A stretch of 7,558 nucleotides of DNA from Nitrosomonadaceae bacterium. Its GTDB lineage: Bacteria; Pseudomonadota; Gammaproteobacteria; Burkholderiales; Nitrosomonadaceae. Under the pieces are notes generated by a model. It ran no database searches and was not told the origin of the DNA. It saw only the letters and a program-made list of their open reading frames with translations. How positions within the stretch are numbered: the stretch's first letter is position 1; each line of letters starts with the position of its first letter. Positions 5,631 through 7,558 of this stretch are shown here, one piece after another. The DNA is taken from contig CAKKRO010000116.1 in assembly GCA_919902625.1 (NCBI GenBank), positions 1 through 7,558 of the forward strand. The letters run 5' to 3'. The position numbers were made by a program, and so were the translations under genes.

Positions 5631-5894
5631 ATGAAATATTCACTTTTTGTTGTTGCTCTTATCGCGCTGACATTAACCGCGTGCGGAGATCCAAAGCCAG
5701 GCCAATATCCTCCAAGCTTAATGGACCGCGATATGTTAAGTGATGCTGATCTTGAAGCAGTTCAAAAAGAAAGCGCAAAACAGGGAGCAACCAAAGCTGC
5801 TAAGAAAAGTGCTCCTGTTGTAGATTCTGAAGAATCTCAAGAAGATTCAGATGAAGAAGCTGCAACAGCAGATAAAGAAAAAACAGATAATTAA
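5631..5894 (+). CDS. Small acidic lipoprotein of unknown function
   Basis: This 87-residue lipoprotein precursor has a strong ribosome site AAAGGAG (5618-5624), 6 nt before the ATG. The hydrophobic signal runs through residues 3-17, with lipobox L15-T16-A17-C18, so Cys18 would carry lipid. After a short PGQYPPSLMDRDML segment, the rest is low complexity: first Ala/Lys (about 46-60), then a strongly acidic Glu/Asp/Ser tail (65-87). The second half is probably disordered. No enzymatic or binding motif is recognised, and I cannot assign a family. Residues G19 and D20 follow the lipid Cys; Asp sits at +3 rather than +2, so the inner-membrane retention signal is not clearly present. It appears to be a single-gene unit, with a possible promoter upstream and a terminator downstream. 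Its neighbours do not reveal its job. Confidence 0.8.
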   Translation: MKYSLFVVALIALTLTACGDPKPGQYPPSLMDRDMLSDADLEAVQKESAKQGATKAAKKSAPVVDSEESQEDSDEEAATADKEKTDN

Positions 5895-5898
5895 GCAT

Positions 5899-5935
5899 TT
5901 TTATGCTCGATAAGAAAGTCACAACGAGCATAAAA
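5899..5935. repeat. Perfect 11-bp inverted repeat after the lipoprotein gene
   Basis: TTTTATGCTCG (5899-5909) and CGAGCATAAAA (5925-5935) are perfect reverse complements with a 15-nt loop, starting 4 nt after the lipoprotein stop codon. There is no T run directly downstream on the + strand, though the arms themselves begin and end in T/A tracts, so transcript-end stabilisation or bidirectional termination is plausible. Confidence 0.65.
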
Positions 5936-5953
5936 TTCTAAAGATTGTTTTGA

Positions 5954-5987
5954 AACGACCCTGGTCAAATACCCAGGGCCGTTGTTT
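5954..5987. terminator. Intrinsic terminator between convergent units
   Basis: AACGACCCTGG (5954-5964) pairs with CCAGGGCCGTT (5973-5983) over 11 positions with one A/C mismatch and an 8-nt loop. TGTTT follows on the + strand, and an A-rich stretch on the other side would read as U-rich from the minus strand. It can end both the lipoprotein transcript and the cheY-cheZ transcript, whose last stop codon is about 83 nt away. Confidence 0.65.
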
Positions 5988-6069
5988 GAGTACCTAGTAG
6001 TTTAAAAATTCTGAAGACACTTGCAAATCAACGTGGATAAATGAAAGAAGTGTAGTTGGAATGTATGAT

Positions 6070-6819
6070 CTAGAATCCGAGACTAGCTAACAGATCATCG
6101 ACTTGATCTTGATTACTTACCACATCGCTGCGTTTTTCTGGGTTTGTGACCGGACCATTCATGAGTCCTTCTTCTTCGGCAGCAGCTTTTTTGGCTGGCA
6201 CATTGGCAAGTAACAATTCTATTAGATCTTTTTCTAAGCTCTGCACCATATGAGTAATTTTTTTGATTACTTGGCCGGTCAAATCTTGAAAGTCCTGCGC
6301 CATCATGATTTCCAGCAATTGTGCATTTGTTGCATTAGCTTGTGCAGGGACATTATCAAGATAATGCAGCGTATCAATCATTAATATTTTGAATTTCTCC
6401 GTGTCAGGTTTGGCTTGCTGTGCTTCAAAGGCTTCTTTCCATTGTTCAGACAAATGAATCGCATCTGTTGAAAGCTTCTCCTGGATAGGCATCGCAATCT
6501 CGGTGGCATTGAGCGTGCGTTCGGCTGCTTGCTCAGTTTTAGCCGCGACATAAGATAGTTTGTCTTGTGCTTCGGGGGCTTCAGCCGCGATTGATTCGAG
6601 GCGTTTGTCGTACCCAAGCTCACGTAGACTATCATGCAAGGTTCGGGTCAATTGTCCAATCTGATCAATGACTTTCTTATCAGTCGTTATAAGTTCATTC
6701 TCTTCAATATTTTTTAGAGCGGATGCTATGGATGTTTCGGCTAATTTAACAGGTTTTGTGCTAGCTTCTTCTTGAGAAGCATCATCAACTTTTGCTTTCA
6801 TAAGGCGCTTTGTATTCAT
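6070..6819 (-). CDS. cheZ: Chemotaxis protein CheZ, CheY-P phosphatase
   Basis: This 249-residue protein is a full-length CheZ, which dephosphorylates CheY-P in the cytoplasm and resets the flagellar motor signal. Visible family features: QIGQLTRTLHDSLRELGYDKRL (53-74) at the start of the long helical hairpin; LSYVAAKTEQAAERTLN (88-104); the catalytic segment AQDFQDLTGQ (174-183), in which D179 and Q183 correspond to the E. coli Asp143/Gln147 pair; and the C-terminal CheY-binding peptide VDDLLASLGF (240-249) after an Ala/Glu-rich flexible linker. The N-terminal 40 residues are variable. The ATG at 6819 has a weak ribosome site; a second ATG six codons in is the alternative. It follows cheY by 41 nt on the same strand, the usual proteobacterial pairing. 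The flagellar genes that often come next are absent; a convergent lipoprotein gene lies there instead. Confidence 0.97.
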   Translation of the reverse strand: MNTKRLMKAKVDDASQEEASTKPVKLAETSIASALKNIEENELITTDKKVIDQIGQLTRTLHDSLRELGYDKRLESIAAEAPEAQDKLSYVAAKTEQAAERTLNATEIAMPIQEKLSTDAIHLSEQWKEAFEAQQAKPDTEKFKILMIDTLHYLDNVPAQANATNAQLLEIMMAQDFQDLTGQVIKKITHMVQSLEKDLIELLLANVPAKKAAAEEEGLMNGPVTNPEKRSDVVSNQDQVDDLLASLGF

Positions 6820-6860
6820 TTTGAGCTCGATAATTTATTGTGAGAAGAACGGCTGTTTTT

Positions 6861-7262
6861 TTAAACGGATGCTTTACTTTCCATGTTCTGAAAAATCTTA
6901 TTTAATTTTTCATGAAGGGTAGCTGCAGTAAAAGGCTTTACAATATAGCCGCTTGCTCCTGCCTGTGCTGCAGCAACAATATTCTCTTTTTTAGCTTCGG
7001 CGGTCACCATGAGTACGGGTATCTTTTTTAGTGTTTCGCTAGCACGTACATTCTGAAGCATGGTCAGGCCATCCATATTGGGCATATTCCAGTCAGAGAC
7101 AACAAAATCAAAATTACCTTCTTGCAGTTTACGTAATGCAACTGCTCCATCTTCAGCTTCATCAACATTGACAAATCCAAGCTCTTTCAAAAGGTTACGA
7201 ACGATTCTGCGCATAGTGGAAAAATCATCCACTACCAAGAATTTTAAATTTTTGTCAGGCAT
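6861..7262 (-). CDS. cheY: Chemotaxis response regulator CheY
   Basis: This 133-residue single-domain receiver is phosphorylated by CheA and binds the flagellar switch protein FliM. Key residues are in place: acidic pair D12-D13, phospho-acceptor D57 in SDWNMP, T87 in MVTAEA, Y106, and K109 in VKPF. The first half (FLVVDDFSTMRRIVRNLLKELG) is almost the textbook CheY sequence, and there is no output domain. The start is supported by GGAG (7269-7272 on the minus strand), 6 nt before the ATG. It is the first gene of the cheY-cheZ pair. Upstream DNA is AT-rich with palindromes, and I could not find a convincing flagellar sigma-28 promoter (TAAA-N15-GCCGATAA) there, so transcriptional control is unclear. 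Confidence 0.98.
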   Translation of the reverse strand: MPDKNLKFLVVDDFSTMRRIVRNLLKELGFVNVDEAEDGAVALRKLQEGNFDFVVSDWNMPNMDGLTMLQNVRASETLKKIPVLMVTAEAKKENIVAAAQAGASGYIVKPFTAATLHEKLNKIFQNMESKASV

Positions 7263-7558
7263 TTTTTTCTCCGTAAATAAGCTCTGTTTTTTTAAACCAT
7301 CAAAGTTGCTTCAATTCAGTTCGTAAGTTAGCTAATTAGCTTGTTTATATGGCTCCCCATGTTTTTATGTAACGACAATTAACAGTGGAAGTTTAGATTA
7401 AATCTAAAAAAAACTTTCTAATATTATGAAAAATATAAATTAGATTGTGATTTAAATCTTTTTAATGATATTCAGTTTTTATTGTTACGGAAAGAAAGGA
7501 GATTTGTTTAGGGAAACTTTGAAATTTGTGGCTCAGTATCTATTTTGTAGCAGATTTC
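7263..7558. other. AT-rich upstream region of cheY, no supportable gene
   Basis: These 296 bases hold the cheY ribosome site and two palindromes but no convincing coding region. AGCTAATTAGCT (7330-7341) is a perfect 12-bp palindrome. TTTAGATT-A-AATCTAAA (7392-7408) is a perfect 8+1+8 palindrome, and the AGATT/AAATC words recur around 7440-7458. Near the right edge AAAGGAG (7495-7501, + strand) resembles a ribosome site, but any start after it has too little sequence in the window to judge. Confidence 0.6.
7392..7408. promoter_or_regulatory. Palindrome upstream of cheY, possible operator
   Basis: TTTAGATT-A-AATCTAAA is a perfect dyad of 8-bp arms around one A, 130 bp upstream of the cheY start, flanked by poly-A and T-rich tracts. 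It may be an operator or part of a promoter on either strand. AT-richness makes chance palindromes more likely here. Confidence 0.3.

Noticed and set aside
7060..7326. + strand frame antisense to cheY
   Set aside because: Overlaps a near-textbook CheY; no domain, no plausible ribosome site.
7290..7558. Sigma-28 promoter for cheY
   Set aside because: AAACTTT words occur at two places but no GCCGATAA partner stands at the right distance; GCCATATAA near 7350 has the wrong spacing.
7495..7558. Start of a further + strand gene at the window edge
   Set aside because: AAAGGAG is suggestive, but the nearest TTG is only 2 nt away, and too few codons are in the window to support coding.
1..7558. CRISPR arrays, tRNA or rRNA genes, insertion sequences
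   Set aside because: No regularly spaced repeats, no tRNA-like cloverleaf, no transposase and no terminal inverted repeats were seen.

Overview
The window reads as a chromosomal segment of a flagellated proteobacterium with moderate GC. A CheZ phosphatase points to Beta- or Gammaproteobacteria. The gene style (GTG starts, methionine/histidine-rich outer-membrane protein, CheY/CheZ sequences) suggests a betaproteobacterium of the Nitrosomonadaceae type. That placement is a judgement from memory, not a search result.

Layout. Positions 1-241 form a structured leader with alternative hairpins and short boxes resembling a compact cobalamin-type riboswitch. Positions 242-5355 (+ strand) hold five closely spaced genes that look like one operon: a small exported protein of unknown function with two cysteines, a TlpA-like thioredoxin (WCPPC), a DUF4266 lipoprotein ending in a Gly/Cys tail, a 927-residue protein joining a DUF3570 barrel to a second Met/His-rich barrel, and an ApbE-type FAD:protein FMN transferase. 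Positions 5356-5630 are AT-rich, gene-free and contain several dyads. A short acidic lipoprotein gene follows (5631-5894), ending at a terminator region shared with genes converging from the other side. On the minus strand cheY then cheZ (7262 down to 6070) form a two-gene chemotaxis operon. Positions 7263-7558 are AT-rich upstream DNA with two palindromes and no supportable gene.

How the genes may work together. The main operon has the parts of an extracytoplasmic redox module: a thiol reductase, a small Cys-tailed lipoprotein, an outer-membrane barrel and a flavinylating enzyme. Of the proteins encoded here, only the DUF3570 barrel has a full flavinylation-type motif (D-x-x-S-G-A-T, residues 126-132). 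This suggests that ApbE attaches FMN to the barrel, probably on a long loop that may face the outside. The second barrel has methionines at alternate residues along two adjacent strands, which would suit a pore or site for Cu(I) or another soft metal. Flavinylation, electron transfer to the surface and metal handling are all inferences. The gene families are well supported and the function of the module is not established from the sequence. The chemotaxis genes and the acidic lipoprotein look functionally unrelated to the operon.
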